Shown here piece by piece: positions 18,709-29,622 of a stretch of 64,000 nt of DNA (its first letter is position 1; every line of letters starts with the position of its first letter). The stretch is taken from assembly GCF_000314895.2 (NCBI RefSeq), contig NZ_CM001773.1:1960349-2024348 (forward strand), in the 5' to 3' direction. The translations under genes and the position numbers were made by a program. The stretch is from Providencia sneebia DSM 19967. Lineage in GTDB: Bacteria; Pseudomonadota; Gammaproteobacteria; Enterobacterales; Enterobacteriaceae. Below the pieces are notes generated by a model that saw nothing but the letters and a program-made list of their open reading frames with translations, had not been told where the DNA came from and ran no database searches.

Positions 18709-18740
18709 ATTCCCAATAAAATGAGTAATTCCTAATAAAA
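18709..18740 (+). repeat. direct repeat upstream of arnB
   Basis: ATTCCCAATAAAA (18709-18721) and ATTCCTAATAAAA (18728-18740) form a 13-base repeat with a 19-base period, ending 16 bases before the arnB start. It might be a regulator site or a small local duplication. It does not match the PmrA or PhoP consensus that I know. A weak PhoP-like pair (GGTTTA, five bases, ACTTTA) lies about 110 bases before arnB. Confidence 0.4.
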
Positions 18741-18756
18741 GTAGGCTATAAACTAT

Positions 18757-19902
18757 ATGAGCAATTTCCTTCCGTTTTCAAAACCGGCTATCGGTGATGA
18801 AGAGGTTAAAGCCGTAGAAAAAGTTCTACGTTCAGGCTGGATAACCACTGGGCCTCAGAATCATCAATTAGAAGAGGATTTTTGCAGACGTTATGGTTGT
18901 AAACATGCCATAGCACTTGCTTCAGCAACCGCAGGTATGCACGTCGTCCTAATGGCGCTAGGCATAGGGCCTGGCGATGAAGTGATCACGCCTTCACAAA
19001 CATGGGTCTCAACAATCAATATGATTGAATTATTGGGCGCGACTCCGGTGATGATTGATGTTGATCGCGATACACTTATGATCCAACCTGAAGCGGTAAA
19101 ACAAGCACTGACAGAAAGGACGAAGGCAATTATTCCGGTTCATTATGCTGGCGCACCTTGCGACCTTGATGCCTTACGCGAAATTGCCCGTAAAGCAGAT
19201 GTCTTTTTAATTGAAGACGCAGCGCATGCTGTGGGTACGCGTTATAAAAATGAATGGATCGGGGAACATGGCACGGCCATCTTTTCATTCCATGCCATTA
19301 AAAATGTGACTTGTGCTGAAGGCGGGTTAGTTGTTACTGATAATGATGAATTAGCGCAACGCGTTAGAACATTAAAGTTTCATGGTTTGGGTGTTGATGC
19401 TTTTGACAGACAAATGCAAGGCAGAAAACCGCAAGCTGAAGTTGTTGAACCAGGATTCAAATATAATTTATCTGATATACATGCTGCTATTGCTGTTGTT
19501 CAGTTATCGCGCGTTGAAGAGTTAAATCAGCGTCGCGCAGAGTTAGTGGAACGTTATCGCGAAGCATTAAAAGGTTCTCCTTTACAAATGTTATCCATTC
19601 CTGATTATCCGCATTTACATGCCAATCATTTATTTATGGTGCGTGTTGATAAAGATGCTTGTGGCATCGATAGAGATACTTTCATGGAAAAATTGAAAGA
19701 GCATAATATCGGGACAGGTTTACATTTTAGAGCGGCCCATACTCAAAAATATTACCGTGAAAAATACCCTGAACTTTCGCTGGTCGAGTCAGAATGGAAC
19801 ACGGCAACACTTTGCTCACTGCCTCTTTTCCCTGATATGTCTAATGAAGATGTTGATCGAGTGGTAAAAGCAATAAATGAAATCCTTTTGGAGTCAAAAT
19901 AG
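18757..19902 (+). CDS. arnB: ArnB, UDP-4-amino-4-deoxy-L-arabinose aminotransferase
   Basis: PLP-dependent DegT/DnrJ/EryC1-family aminotransferase, 381 residues. It converts UDP-4-keto-arabinose to UDP-L-Ara4N using glutamate. Visible features are G-W-I-T-T-G-P near 32, the substrate loop [16 protein letters not shown] near 153, and the PLP lysine in [10 protein letters not shown] near 185. It is first of seven arn genes that add L-Ara4N to lipid A and confer polymyxin resistance. Its stop TAG overlaps the arnC GTG start by one base. Confidence 0.97.
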   Translation: MSNFLPFSKPAIGDEEVKAVEKVLRSGWITTGPQNHQLEEDFCRRYGCKHAIALASATAGMHVVLMALGIGPGDEVITPSQTWVSTINMIELLGATPVMIDVDRDTLMIQPEAVKQALTERTKAIIPVHYAGAPCDLDALREIARKADVFLIEDAAHAVGTRYKNEWIGEHGTAIFSFHAIKNVTCAEGGLVVTDNDELAQRVRTLKFHGLGVDAFDRQMQGRKPQAEVVEPGFKYNLSDIHAAIAVVQLSRVEELNQRRAELVERYREALKGSPLQMLSIPDYPHLHANHLFMVRVDKDACGIDRDTFMEKLKEHNIGTGLHFRAAHTQKYYREKYPELSLVESEWNTATLCSLPLFPDMSNEDVDRVVKAINEILLESK

Positions 19903-20894
19903 TGTCATTTGTAGATGAATTTGAAGAGATTAAAAAAGTCTCTGTTGTAATCCCTGTTTATAATGAAGAGCAAAGTCTACCTCAGTTATTAGAGCGTACT
20001 ATTAAAGCATGTAAGCAACTTACTCAATCTTATGAGCTGATCTTAGTTGATGATGGTAGTAGCGACCGTTCAGCTAAAATGTTGACTGAAGCAGCTGAAA
20101 ACCCAGATAACCATGTTATTGCGATTATTTTAAATCGTAATTATGGACAGCACTCTGCAATTATGGCTGGATTTAATCAAGCAGACGGTGATTTAGTGAT
20201 TACTTTGGATGCTGATTTACAGAATCCTCCAGAAGAGATCCCTCGTTTAGTGCAGACAGCAGCTGAAGGCTATGATGTTGTCGGTACTCGTCGTGCTAAT
20301 CGCCAAGATTCTTGGTTCCGCAAAACAGCCTCTAAAATGATTAATGCGATGATCACGAAAGCAACAGGCCGCTCTATGGGTGATTATGGTTGCATGCTAC
20401 GCGCTTACCGTCGCCATATTATTCAGGCAATGTTGCAGTGCCATGAAAGAAGTACTTTTATTCCAATTCTGGCGAATACTTTTGCACGTAGAACGATCGA
20501 AATTGATGTAGCGCATGCTGAACGTGAGTATGGCGATTCTAAATACAGCTTTATGAAGCTGATTAATTTAATGTATGACCTACTGACTTGCTTAACAACG
20601 GCACCATTGCGTTTGTTAAGTGTAGTGGGCAGTGTTATTGCAGCAGGTGGTTTTTTATTAGCCGTGTTACTGATTGTTTTACGCCTAGTTTTTGGTGCAA
20701 CTTGGGCGGCAGATGGCGTATTCACCTTGTTTGCAATACTCTTTATGTTTATCGGTGCACAGTTTGTTGCTATGGGGCTGCTAGGTGAATATATTGGCAG
20801 GATCTACAATGATGTGCGCGCGAGACCACGTTATTTTATTCAAAAAGTCGTTGGTGCAGATCTTAAAACCGACAAAAATCAGGAAGAGAACTAA
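19902..20894 (+). CDS. arnC: ArnC, undecaprenyl-phosphate Ara4FN transferase
   Basis: GT2-family glycosyltransferase that moves 4-deoxy-4-formamido-L-arabinose from UDP to undecaprenyl phosphate on the cytoplasmic face. The 330 residues include [12 protein letters not shown] near 15, D-D-G-S-S-D near 52, the D-A-D-L-Q-N-P-P metal-binding segment near 105, and two C-terminal transmembrane helices (about 235-305). The start codon is GTG, overlapping the arnB stop by one base, with TTGGAG upstream. It is coupled to arnA by an overlapping TAATG. Confidence 0.96.
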   Translation: MSFVDEFEEIKKVSVVIPVYNEEQSLPQLLERTIKACKQLTQSYELILVDDGSSDRSAKMLTEAAENPDNHVIAIILNRNYGQHSAIMAGFNQADGDLVITLDADLQNPPEEIPRLVQTAAEGYDVVGTRRANRQDSWFRKTASKMINAMITKATGRSMGDYGCMLRAYRRHIIQAMLQCHERSTFIPILANTFARRTIEIDVAHAEREYGDSKYSFMKLINLMYDLLTCLTTAPLRLLSVVGSVIAAGGFLLAVLLIVLRLVFGATWAADGVFTLFAILFMFIGAQFVAMGLLGEYIGRIYNDVRARPRYFIQKVVGADLKTDKNQEEN

Positions 20895-22876
20895 TGAAAG
20901 CTATTGTTTTTGCCTATCATGATATTGGCTGCGTAGGACTAAAAGCACTTAAGAAAGCAGGTTTCGATATTCAGGCAGTATTTACTCATACTGATGATCC
21001 TAATGAAAACCACTTTTATTCCTCAGTCGCACGCGTCAGCGCAGACATGGAACTTCCTGTTTACGCACCAGAAGATGTTAACCATCCTCTGTGGATTGAG
21101 CGCATTCGTGAGCTGAAACCAGACGTTATTTTTTCATTCTATTATCGCGATATGTTGAGTGAAGAATTACTTAAATTGGCTCCAAAAGGTGCATTTAACT
21201 TACATGGTTCTTTATTGCCTAAATATCGTGGTCGTGCGCCTATCAATTGGGCATTGTTAAATGGCGAAACTGAAACAGGCGTAACTTTGCACAAAATGGT
21301 TGCAAAAGCAGATGCTGGCGACATTATTGCTCAAGAAAAAGTTGAGATCACAAATACTGATACTGCTTTGACTTTACACGAAAAAATTCGTAAAGCAGCT
21401 GAAGAATTATTAGATAAAACACTACCATTAATTGAGTCTGGTAACTATAAATCAGTTCCGCAAGATGAAAGCCAAGCTAGCTATTTTGGTCGCCGTACAG
21501 CACAAGATGGTTTAATTCATTGGGAAAAATCAGCAAAAGAAGTTGATTGCCTAATTCGTGCTGTGACTGAACCATACCCAGGTGCTTTCACTTATTTAGG
21601 TGAGCGCAAAATGATCATCTGGCGTGCTCGCGTACTTGATGATAATCAAGGTAAACGCCCAGGAACTGTACTATCAAGTGATCCTCTGCGTATTGCATGT
21701 GGTGAAGGTGCAATCGAAGTTGTTAGTGGCCAAAGTGAGTCAGGCCTTTATATGCAAGGTAACCGCCTTGCAAATGAAATGGGCATGGTTGTTGATGTCC
21801 GTGTTGGACCAAAACCAACTGCGCATATCAAACGCCGTAAACGCGTATTAATTTTAGGTGTTAATGGTTTCATTGGTAACCACTTGACTGAACGTTTATT
21901 GCAAGATGACGATTATGATATTTATGGTATGGATATCAGCTCTTCAGCAATTGACCGTTTCATTGGTAACCCACGTTTCCACTTTATTGAAGGTGACGTC
22001 AGCATTCACACAGAATGGATTGAGTACCACATCAAAAAATGTGATGTGATCTTGCCATTAGTTGCGATTGCAACACCAATCGAATATACCCGTAATCCAT
22101 TACGTGTATTTGAACTAGACTTTGAAGAAAACCTGAAAATTGTTCGTTATTGTGCAAAATACAACAAACGTATCATTTTCCCATCAACTTCAGAAGTTTA
22201 TGGTATGTGTGATGATAAAGAGTTCGATGAAGATGAATCTCGTCTTATCGTTGGCCCAATCAATAAACAACGTTGGATCTACTCTGTCTCTAAACAGCTG
22301 CTTGACCGAGTCATTTGGGCTTATGGCGCGAAAGAAGGTCTGAAATTTACACTATTCCGTCCATTTAACTGGATGGGACCACGTTTAGATAGCTTGAACT
22401 CAGCACGTATTGGTAGTTCTCGTGCTATTACTCAGTTAATCCTTAACTTGGTTGAAGGTTCGCCAATTAAATTGGTTGATGGTGGTGAACAAAAACGTTG
22501 TTTCACTGACATTAAAGATGGTATTGAAGCACTATTCCGTATCATTGAGAACAAAGATGGAAAATGTGATGGTCAGATCATCAATATTGGTAACCCAACA
22601 AACGAAGCAAGTATTCGTCAGTTAGCTGAAATGCTGCTTGAGTGCTTTGAAAATCACCCTCTGCGTGGGAATTTCCCTCCATTTGCAGGTTTCCGTGAAA
22701 TAGAAAGCAGCAGCTACTACGGTAAAGGTTATCAAGATGTTGAACATCGTAAACCAAGCATTGAAAATGCGCGCCGCCTGCTTGACTGGACTCCAACCAT
22801 TGATATGAAAGATACTGTTGAGGAAACATTAGGTTTCTTCTTACAGGGTGCAGTGGAAGAGTTGGGTAAAAAATAA
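20894..22876 (+). CDS. arnA: ArnA, bifunctional UDP-glucuronate decarboxylase and UDP-Ara4N formyltransferase
   Basis: Two-domain enzyme of 660 residues. The N-terminal formyltransferase (1-300) has [16 protein letters not shown] near 104 and the catalytic Asp/His region D-A-G-D-I-I. The C-terminal short-chain dehydrogenase (316-655) has [10 protein letters not shown] for NAD binding, S-T-S-E-V-Y-G-M near 432 and Y-S-V-S-K-Q near 463. The enzyme oxidatively decarboxylates UDP-glucuronic acid and formylates UDP-L-Ara4N. It sits between arnC and arnD with overlapping stop and start codons on both sides. Confidence 0.97.
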   Translation: MKAIVFAYHDIGCVGLKALKKAGFDIQAVFTHTDDPNENHFYSSVARVSADMELPVYAPEDVNHPLWIERIRELKPDVIFSFYYRDMLSEELLKLAPKGAFNLHGSLLPKYRGRAPINWALLNGETETGVTLHKMVAKADAGDIIAQEKVEITNTDTALTLHEKIRKAAEELLDKTLPLIESGNYKSVPQDESQASYFGRRTAQDGLIHWEKSAKEVDCLIRAVTEPYPGAFTYLGERKMIIWRARVLDDNQGKRPGTVLSSDPLRIACGEGAIEVVSGQSESGLYMQGNRLANEMGMVVDVRVGPKPTAHIKRRKRVLILGVNGFIGNHLTERLLQDDDYDIYGMDISSSAIDRFIGNPRFHFIEGDVSIHTEWIEYHIKKCDVILPLVAIATPIEYTRNPLRVFELDFEENLKIVRYCAKYNKRIIFPSTSEVYGMCDDKEFDEDESRLIVGPINKQRWIYSVSKQLLDRVIWAYGAKEGLKFTLFRPFNWMGPRLDSLNSARIGSSRAITQLILNLVEGSPIKLVDGGEQKRCFTDIKDGIEALFRIIENKDGKCDGQIINIGNPTNEASIRQLAEMLLECFENHPLRGNFPPFAGFREIESSSYYGKGYQDVEHRKPSIENARRLLDWTPTIDMKDTVEETLGFFLQGAVEELGKK

Positions 22877-23769
22877 TGAAAAAAGTTGGTTTGAGAATTG
22901 ATGTGGATACCTATCGCGGCACATTAGAAGGTGTACCACAATTACTCAAAGTTCTTAATGAGTATAATATTCAGGCCAGCTTCTTCTTCAGTGTAGGACC
23001 CGATAATATGGGGCGCCATTTATGGCGCCTTTTGCGTCCTAAATTCCTGTGGAAAATGCTGAGATCAAATGCAGCTTCACTTTATGGCCTTGATATTCTA
23101 TTAGCGGGCACGGCATGGCCGGGTAAAAAAATCGCTAAAGATTTAGGTTATCTTATGAAGCAAACTTTAGAAGCGGGTCATGAGGTAGGGCTTCATGCAT
23201 GGGATCATCAAGGTTGGCAGGCAAAAGTTGCAAAATGGAGTGAGGCTGAATTAACCCAGCAAATTAAATTAGGGGTTGATGCTTTACAACAAGCAACGGG
23301 TCATCCTGTAACGTGTTCTGCGGTGGCAGGCTGGCGTGGTGATGAGCGTGTACTTGAAGCTAAACAAAAATTTGGTTTTAGCTATAATAGTGATTGCCGT
23401 GGAAAATACCCATTTAGACCTATTATGCGTGATGGTTCATTAGGTACTGTGCAAATTCCTGTTACTTTACCAACCTATGATGAAGTTGTTGGCACTGTGG
23501 TGACAGATGAGGCTTTTAATGATTTTATCTTACAAGCCATAAAAGATGATCAAGGTGTTCCAGTTTATACTATACATACCGAAGTTGAAGGTATGTCAAA
23601 AGCAGCACAATTTACCCAATTATTAGAACGGGTTGCGAAGGAAGAAATTCAATTTTGCACTTTGAGTGATTTATTGCCAGATGATATCGCCACATTACCA
23701 AAGGGAAGAGTGGTTAGAGCACCATTCCCTGGACGCGAAGGCTGGCTTGGCTGCCAAGAAGAGGAATAA
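22876..23769 (+). CDS. arnD: ArnD, undecaprenyl-phosphate-Ara4FN deformylase
   Basis: NodB-type polysaccharide deacetylase-like enzyme, 297 residues, that removes the formyl group after ArnC. Visible features are the metal-site strand R-I-D-V-D-T-Y-R-G near 7-15, [12 protein letters not shown] near 98 supplying His ligands, and a C-terminal H-T-E-V-E-G motif near 233. Its start overlaps the arnA stop and it precedes arnT by 6 bases. Confidence 0.95.
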   Translation: MKKVGLRIDVDTYRGTLEGVPQLLKVLNEYNIQASFFFSVGPDNMGRHLWRLLRPKFLWKMLRSNAASLYGLDILLAGTAWPGKKIAKDLGYLMKQTLEAGHEVGLHAWDHQGWQAKVAKWSEAELTQQIKLGVDALQQATGHPVTCSAVAGWRGDERVLEAKQKFGFSYNSDCRGKYPFRPIMRDGSLGTVQIPVTLPTYDEVVGTVVTDEAFNDFILQAIKDDQGVPVYTIHTEVEGMSKAAQFTQLLERVAKEEIQFCTLSDLLPDDIATLPKGRVVRAPFPGREGWLGCQEEE

Positions 23770-23775
23770 CACAGC

Positions 23776-25434
23776 ATGTTGAATAACCGAGCGAGCAAAG
23801 TAGGAGCCTCTCTGCTGGCTCTTTTTTTTATCTTAACTTACCTATTACCGCTGAACAGCCGTTTGCTTTGGCAACCAGATGAAACACGCTATGCAGAAAT
23901 TAGTCGTGAAATGTTACAGCGTGGTGATTGGATTGTACCTTACATGCTGGATACGCGCTATTTTGAAAAGCCAGTTGCGGGGTATTGGATAAACAATATA
24001 AGCCAAATGATTTTTGGTGAAACTAACTTTGCTGTCCGTTTCGGGTCAGTATTCTGTATTCTACTTAGTGCTTTGCTCGTTTATCGTATGGCAAAAATGA
24101 TGTGGCGTAATGGCCATGTTGCTTACGTTGCAAGCCTTATTTATATCTCTATGTTTTTGGTTTTTGCTGTTGGAACATACAGCGTCCTCGACCCCATGTT
24201 GTCTTTGTGGATAGTGGCAAGTATGTATTGTTGCCTTTGGGCAATGAAAGCACGAGGAAATAGAAACAAAATTATAGCGTGGGGGTGCTTAGGTTTAGCA
24301 TGTGGGATGGCTTTTATGACTAAGGGCTTTTTGGCCTTAGCGATCCCAGTGATTGTTATGCTCCCTGTGACATTATATCAAAAGCGCTTTGTCGAAATGC
24401 TCAAGTTTGGGCCATTAGCAATCATCACAGCAGTTCTTATTAGTTTGCCTTGGGCGTTGGCAATTGCAAAGCAAGAGCCTGATTATTGGCACTACTTCTT
24501 TTGGATAGAACACATTAAACGCTTTACAGCTGAAGATGCGCAGCATGTAGCGCCATTTTGGTATTACATCCCCATTATTGTACTAGGTTGCATTCCATGG
24601 GCTGGTTTATTACCTGGCGCGATAAAAAAAGGTTGGACAGAACGTAAATCTAATCCAGATATGTTCTTTTTGCTGTGTTGGTTTATTGTTCCCGTTATCT
24701 TTTTCAGTATTTCTCGCGGTAAATTACCCACCTATATGTTGCCATTTATGGCACCATTAGCGTTATTGATGGCAAAATATGGTGTTGATTGCGTACGCAA
24801 TGGCAAAATGAAAGCCTTAAAAGCCAATGGTATCATTAATATTGTGCTCGGGGTGGTCGCTGCGATTGCCGTTATTGTTGTGAGTACCGTTATTAAACGG
24901 CCATTATATGAAGCGGATGAATGGTCAAAAATGGTGCTTGGTGTTGTGGCATTTTCTATTTGGGCAATTATTGGCTATTTGAGTACAGTTCTAAATGCGA
25001 AATACTGGCTATGGGCAGCATCATGTTCATTGGCGATTAGTTTGTGCATTGGTAGCGCGTTACCAAATAACACCATTGATTCTAAATTACCTCAAAATTT
25101 CATTCATCAAAATCATGATTTGCTAATGAATAGCCGTTATATCATGGCGAATAATGTCGGTGTTGCTGCTGGCTTAGCGTGGGAAACACAAAATTCAGAT
25201 ATCTACTTATACAATAGTAGTGGTGAATTAACTTATGGTTTGGAATATCCTGACAGTCAACATCGTTTAGTTAAACCTGATCAGTTTGCGGCTTGGCTGG
25301 AAAAAGCGCGTCAAAAAGGCCAAGTGACCGTGGTATTTTTGCTTGGTAGGAAAGAAGAACACCCAGATGTACCTAAACCAGATGAAGTGATCAGCAATTC
25401 ACGCATGGCTATTATGGTTTATTACAAACAATGA
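23776..25434 (+). CDS. arnT: ArnT, lipid A L-Ara4N transferase
   Basis: GT83 integral-membrane transferase that moves L-Ara4N from undecaprenyl phosphate to lipid A phosphates on the periplasmic face, so lowering polymyxin binding. The 552 residues have about 12 transmembrane helices in the first 420, and the first periplasmic loop carries [14 protein letters not shown], the conserved active-site segment. The C-terminal 130 residues form the soluble periplasmic domain. It overlaps arnE by 4 bases. Confidence 0.95.
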   Translation: MLNNRASKVGASLLALFFILTYLLPLNSRLLWQPDETRYAEISREMLQRGDWIVPYMLDTRYFEKPVAGYWINNISQMIFGETNFAVRFGSVFCILLSALLVYRMAKMMWRNGHVAYVASLIYISMFLVFAVGTYSVLDPMLSLWIVASMYCCLWAMKARGNRNKIIAWGCLGLACGMAFMTKGFLALAIPVIVMLPVTLYQKRFVEMLKFGPLAIITAVLISLPWALAIAKQEPDYWHYFFWIEHIKRFTAEDAQHVAPFWYYIPIIVLGCIPWAGLLPGAIKKGWTERKSNPDMFFLLCWFIVPVIFFSISRGKLPTYMLPFMAPLALLMAKYGVDCVRNGKMKALKANGIINIVLGVVAAIAVIVVSTVIKRPLYEADEWSKMVLGVVAFSIWAIIGYLSTVLNAKYWLWAASCSLAISLCIGSALPNNTIDSKLPQNFIHQNHDLLMNSRYIMANNVGVAAGLAWETQNSDIYLYNSSGELTYGLEYPDSQHRLVKPDQFAAWLEKARQKGQVTVVFLLGRKEEHPDVPKPDEVISNSRMAIMVYYKQ

Positions 25435-25778
25435 TAAGCCAATTATTACTATTATTGTTAGTTAGCGTACTCACTTGTGCTGGGCAAATTGCCCAGAAAC
25501 AAGCTGTAGTAAGCTGGCAAGGTAACAAAGCTAATAAAAAATCATTGTCTATTCGTTGGTTAGTTTTAGCCTTAATAATGCTGGGTTTTGGGATGCTATT
25601 TTGGCTGAAATTACTTGAAAGCATGCCACTAAGCATTGCTTATCCAATGTTAAGCATTAACTTTGTATTAGTGACCTTAATTGGACAATTTGTTTACCAT
25701 GAAAAGACAGGCCTTAATCACTGGCTTGGCGTAATTGCAATTATGTTCGGTATTTTTTTGATGAGTATCAGTGGATGA
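25431..25778 (+). CDS. arnE: ArnE, Ara4N-undecaprenyl phosphate flippase subunit
   Basis: Small multidrug-resistance-like membrane protein of 115 residues with four helices, including Q-I-A-Q-K-Q-A near 20 and [13 protein letters not shown] near 68. With ArnF it is thought to flip undecaprenyl-phosphate-L-Ara4N across the inner membrane. Both ends overlap neighbours by 4 bases (ATGA), which indicates tight translational coupling. Confidence 0.93.
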   Translation: MISQLLLLLLVSVLTCAGQIAQKQAVVSWQGNKANKKSLSIRWLVLALIMLGFGMLFWLKLLESMPLSIAYPMLSINFVLVTLIGQFVYHEKTGLNHWLGVIAIMFGIFLMSISG

Positions 25779-26182
25779 ATAAAGGTTATCTGTGGGTACT
25801 TGGCAGCGCATTGCTAGTGACCATCGCTCAATTAAGTCTAAAGGCTGGTGTAGTAGGTCTGCCTTCATTTATATTAGGCTGGCACTGGTTACAACTTGAC
25901 TGGTTACTCACTAATATTGTCAGTATTGGTATCGTTTTTATTGGGTTGGTATGCTACGCATTATCTATGTTGTGTTGGTTATTTGCCTTAAAAAGCATTC
26001 CGCTTAATAAGGCTTATCCGCTTATTAGCCTAAGCTATGTATTTGTTTATTTACTAGCGGTAATTTTGCCGTGGTTTAATGAGCCAGCTACGGGATTGAA
26101 GGCATGTGGGATCATTTTTATTTTACTTGGTGTTTGGCTAATCAGTAGGCCAAGCAAAGAGAAAATAGATAAAGTAGAGTAA
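25775..26182 (+). CDS. arnF: ArnF, Ara4N-undecaprenyl phosphate flippase subunit
   Basis: Partner of ArnE, 135 residues, four predicted helices, with [14 protein letters not shown] matching the EmrE-type fold signature near 78. It is last gene of the arn operon, and about 135 bases separate it from nlpC. I see no convincing terminator after it, so some readthrough to nlpC is possible. Confidence 0.92.
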   Translation: MNKGYLWVLGSALLVTIAQLSLKAGVVGLPSFILGWHWLQLDWLLTNIVSIGIVFIGLVCYALSMLCWLFALKSIPLNKAYPLISLSYVFVYLLAVILPWFNEPATGLKACGIIFILLGVWLISRPSKEKIDKVE

Positions 26183-26316
26183 GTTAGCGTGATCTTGCAG
26201 TGCAAAACGTATATTTAGGTGGTCATTCCTTAAAAAGAACGCCATATTGTATTGTTTAATGTAATAAATAGTTGTAAAAATAAACACAAAAAGGTTAACA
26301 GATCGGAAGGTGCAAT

Positions 26317-26805
26317 ATGATAATTAAATGGCAACATCTACCATTATTGCTCTTATTGATATTAGCGGGCTGTTCATCGACATCCGTAAAAAGAACACCG
26401 CCGCCAGCACTGAAGACACAATTGTCTGATCCCATAATGACAATTGCTCAGTTGAAAGACCAATTACAGCAGTGGTATGGAACCCCGTATAACTATGGTG
26501 GTATGAGTTTTAATGGTATTGATTGCTCCGGATTTGTCTATCGCACATTTAATGACCGTTTTGCTATCCAATTACCGCGACAAACGATTGACCAAACGCG
26601 GTTAGGTACGCGTATTGATAAATCTGATCTCATGCCCGGTGATTTGGTTTTCTTTAAAACGGGTGGCGGTGAAAATGGTTTGCATGTTGGTATTTACGAT
26701 ACTGATAATTCATTTATTCATGCATCCACCAGTAAAGGCGTTATTCGTTCATCTATGGATAATGTTTATTGGAAAAAAGTATTTTGGCAGGCACGCCGCA
26801 TTTGA
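26317..26805 (+). CDS. nlpC: NlpC, NlpC/P60 lipoprotein peptidase
   Basis: A 162-residue lipoprotein of the NlpC/P60 cysteine peptidase family, probably cleaving peptidoglycan peptides in the periplasm. The lipobox is L-I-L-A-G-C-S-S near 17. The catalytic residues are Cys in G-I-D-C-S-G-F-V near 70, His in L-H-V-G-I-Y near 123 and His in F-I-H-A-S-T near 137. AAGG precedes the ATG at a good distance. In E. coli nlpC follows btuD directly; here the arn operon separates them. Confidence 0.93.
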   Translation: MIIKWQHLPLLLLLILAGCSSTSVKRTPPPALKTQLSDPIMTIAQLKDQLQQWYGTPYNYGGMSFNGIDCSGFVYRTFNDRFAIQLPRQTIDQTRLGTRIDKSDLMPGDLVFFKTGGGENGLHVGIYDTDNSFIHASTSKGVIRSSMDNVYWKKVFWQARRI

Positions 26806-26878
26806 TTTGACAGAAGTTTCCTCAATTCCTCTGTAATTATGTTATCTTAGAAGCAACTTTTGCTTTTAAGGTAACCTC

Positions 26879-27895
26879 ATGTCTCGCTTACGTTTACTTA
26901 TCTCAGAATCTTATGATCCATGGTTTAATTTAGCGGTGGAAGAGACCATATTTCGTCAAATGTCTCCTGACCAACGGGTTATGTTTTTATGGCGCAATGC
27001 AGATACTGTGGTTATCGGCCGTGCCCAGAATCCATGGAAAGAGTGTAACACCCGCCGGATGGAAGAGGATGGAGTTCGGTTAGCGCGTCGAAGCAGTGGT
27101 GGCGGGGCAGTATTCCATGATTTAGGTAATACCTGCTTTACCTTTATGGCGGGAAAACCTGAATATGATAAAACGATATCAACTAAAATTATTGTCGATG
27201 GCTTGGCGTTAGTTGGTATTCATGCAGAGGTTTCGGGTCGTAATGATTTGGTATTAAATACCAGTGATGGGCCGCGTAAAATTTCCGGTTCAGCATACCG
27301 CGAAACGCGTGATCGTGGTTTTCATCATGGTACGTTATTAATTAATTCTGAGCTGAGCCGGTTAGCGGACTATTTGAATCCAGATCCAAAAAAATTACAG
27401 GCAAAAGGGATAACATCAGTGCGATCTCGCGTGACAAATTTGTGCGAATTGGTGACTGATATTAGCCATGAAAAAGTTTGTGAAGGCATCATAGAAAGCT
27501 TTTTTAATTATTATGGTGAGAAGGTGGATGCAGAATTTATTTCACCGGATAAATTACCTGACCTTCCTAATTTCGAACAGACATTTGCTAAACAAAGCAG
27601 CTGGGAATGGAATTTTGGGCAAGCGCCAGCATTTACTCATTTAAGTGATACTCGCTTCCCATGGGGCGGCATTGAGTTCCATTTTGATATTGAAAAAGGC
27701 ATGGTTAAGCGTTGCCAGTTTTTTACTGACAGCTTAGATCCATCGCCGTTAGAGTGGCTGAGTCAGCAGCTGATAGACCAGCCTTATCAGGTGGAAACAA
27801 TACATCAGCTCATTCGGAAGATGCATCCATTATGGCCTGAACTTAAAGAACAGCTAGTGGATTTAGAAAATTGGTTAGTTCATGAATTAAGTTAG
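26879..27895 (+). CDS. lplA: LplA, lipoate-protein ligase A
   Basis: A 338-residue ligase that activates free lipoate with ATP and attaches it to lysines of the E2 and GcvH lipoyl domains. The biotin/lipoate ligase core has the [15 protein letters not shown] signature near 69-83, [11 protein letters not shown] near 38, and K-I-S-G-S-A near 135 with the catalytic lysine. The C-terminal 90 residues form the small accessory domain. AAGGTAACCTC precedes the ATG. It is a stand-alone unit after nlpC. Confidence 0.95.
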   Translation: MSRLRLLISESYDPWFNLAVEETIFRQMSPDQRVMFLWRNADTVVIGRAQNPWKECNTRRMEEDGVRLARRSSGGGAVFHDLGNTCFTFMAGKPEYDKTISTKIIVDGLALVGIHAEVSGRNDLVLNTSDGPRKISGSAYRETRDRGFHHGTLLINSELSRLADYLNPDPKKLQAKGITSVRSRVTNLCELVTDISHEKVCEGIIESFFNYYGEKVDAEFISPDKLPDLPNFEQTFAKQSSWEWNFGQAPAFTHLSDTRFPWGGIEFHFDIEKGMVKRCQFFTDSLDPSPLEWLSQQLIDQPYQVETIHQLIRKMHPLWPELKEQLVDLENWLVHELS

Positions 27896-27910
27896 TCATC
27901 TAACTCATTA

Positions 27911-27943
27911 AAATAAAAAGCTTGGAGCCGGTATAACCGGCTC
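27911..27943. terminator. hairpin terminator between lplA and the AraC-type gene
   Basis: GAGCCGGT (27925-27932) pairs with ACCGGCTC (27936-27943). The A-rich stretch at 27911-27920 becomes a T-tract on the minus strand, so it mainly ends the leftward regulator gene and may also stop lplA. Confidence 0.7.
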
Positions 27944-28013
27944 TACGTAAACTATAATGCTTTTAAAATGAAGATAAGCAACAAAGGCTTGGTTTTCAGA
28001 ACGCTATTGCTTA

Positions 28014-28379
28014 TTAGCAGTTACATGACATGAATGTTTTACATTCTGGCATTTGTCCATTTTGGCGGAATTTTGCAGGCGTGATATTAAAGTGCTTTTT
28101 AAAAATACGTGTAAATGTTGCTTGTGAGCTAAAACCATATTGCAGAGCAATATCTAAAATAGGCAAGTTGCCATCACGTAATGATTTAGCAGCTTCTAGC
28201 AAACGACGTTTGCGCACATATTCACCTAATGTGCATCCTTTCATCTCTTTGAATACACGCTGTAAGTGCCATTTGGAATAACCACTTTTATTCGCAATAG
28301 TGTCAATTTTGATCCCTTCATTGCGCTGTAACTGACCTTCCAGCCATTTAATAATATCGTTAACTACGCTCTCTGACAT
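28014..28379 (-). CDS. MarA/SoxS-like AraC-family activator with Cys-rich tail
   Basis: A 121-residue stand-alone DNA-binding protein with the two helix-turn-helix motifs of the MarA/SoxS/Rob group: S-G-Y-S-K-W-H-L-Q-R-V-F near 32, L-G-E-Y-V-R-K-R-R-L near 51, and I-A-L-Q-Y-G-F-S-S-Q-A-T-F-T-R-I-F near 77. Relatives in this bacterial group include AarP (Providencia) and PqrA (Proteus), which raise antibiotic resistance and efflux when overexpressed. I cannot decide between these names. The last residues (P-E-C-K-T-F-M-S-C-N-C) add three cysteines beyond the usual end of SoxS, possibly a metal or redox site. Targets are not visible here. Confidence 0.85.
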   Translation of the reverse strand: MSESVVNDIIKWLEGQLQRNEGIKIDTIANKSGYSKWHLQRVFKEMKGCTLGEYVRKRRLLEAAKSLRDGNLPILDIALQYGFSSQATFTRIFKKHFNITPAKFRQNGQMPECKTFMSCNC

Positions 28380-28833
28380 ATATACCTCCCACTACGATGG
28401 GTTATTGTTTATTAATACCAAATAATAACAAAAGAAATTAGTATCCATTTTTGCTATTTTTCCGATATATCGATAGGCATAACGTGCTTTTTTTAATTGG
28501 TATTAATGATTGCTTTGATAGGGAAATGTGATGAAGTTATATTCATTACATACAAGAGTGTATGTAATTATCTATTAATTATCAATAAATTATTTTTTTA
28601 TACGCAATTATTGTTTAATTGCATAATTAATCGTAATTTATCATCAATTTTTTTGATGATATCGTTCTAATTAATGAGTCAAGTGAGATATTGAAAGTTA
28701 CTTAAGCTTAATTATTGCGCATAAGTTTAAAATATATTATCAATTAATGAGGGTTTGGCTTATAAAACCCATAATAATGGGCAGATCATCCACTGTTTCT
28801 TATGTGGGAAAGCTCAAGAAACAGTGGAAAAAA
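28380..28833. other. intergenic region between regulator and hmuV, one hairpin
   Basis: An AT-rich stretch with no gene that I can support. A 12-bp inverted repeat (28790-28801 with 28816-28827, CCACTGTTTCTT) lies just after the hmuV stop. It lacks a T-run on the hmu side, so it may stabilise the 3' end rather than terminate. Confidence 0.4.
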
Positions 28834-29619
28834 TTAACGGCGAAGATAAACGTGGGGGGTTGCTATTTCAGGATGGGATATAACACCTAAATCTGCTTTA
28901 TACCAACGGGTTAAATTTGATGCATTAAGAACTTCTTTGGGCGTTCCTGTGGCAACTAATTTACCTTGGTGGATTAAATATACTCGATCAGCATAAAGAG
29001 CGGTAAGGTTTAGGTCATGTAATACGCAACAAACTCCATAGGGATGTTCTCGTGTCAATTGATGCAATAACCGTAAACTGTGTTGTTGGTGGTAAAGGTC
29101 AAGCGCAGAGGTAGGTTCATCAAGAAACAAACAAGCAGGGCTGCGTTTTGGTTGCCATACTTGGGCTAATACTCTAGCAAGTTGAACACGTTGTTGCTCC
29201 CCCCCTGATAACTGACGAAAATCACGGTGGCGAAGTTCTTGGCAATCCGTTTGTGTTAGTGCTTCTTCAATGGCTTCTTGCTTATATTCTGAACCATAAG
29301 GACTACGTCCCATAGCAACAATATCTTCGACTGTAAATGCAAACGACAAGCTATGTTGTTGCTTCATTACAGCTCTTTTTTTTGCTAAATCATTATGTGG
29401 CCATTGATCAAGTGCTATACCTTCAAGTAAACATTTTCCTTGAGTTGGCTGCGTGTAACCTGTTAACAATTTTAATAAACTGGATTTACCAGCACCATTA
29501 GGGCCAATAATGACGACCATTTCATTTTGATTAATTGACAGTGAGATGTCATCTATCAACAATTTATTAGCAACTTGAAAGCTTAAATTGTGGGCTTCAA
29601 GGAGGTTTTGTCTTTCCAT
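28834..29619 (-). CDS. hmuV: HmuV, hemin ABC transporter ATPase
   Basis: ATPase of the HmuTUV hemin importer, 261 residues. Walker A is [10 protein letters not shown] near 40, the signature is [10 protein letters not shown] near 140, Walker B is [10 protein letters not shown] near 165, and the switch His follows V-L-H-D-L-N. It is last gene of the leftward hmuRSTUV operon, starting 3 bases after the hmuU stop. Confidence 0.93.
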   Translation of the reverse strand: MERQNLLEAHNLSFQVANKLLIDDISLSINQNEMVVIIGPNGAGKSSLLKLLTGYTQPTQGKCLLEGIALDQWPHNDLAKKRAVMKQQHSLSFAFTVEDIVAMGRSPYGSEYKQEAIEEALTQTDCQELRHRDFRQLSGGEQQRVQLARVLAQVWQPKRSPACLFLDEPTSALDLYHQQHSLRLLHQLTREHPYGVCCVLHDLNLTALYADRVYLIHQGKLVATGTPKEVLNASNLTRWYKADLGVISHPEIATPHVYLRR

Positions 29620-29622
29620 GAA

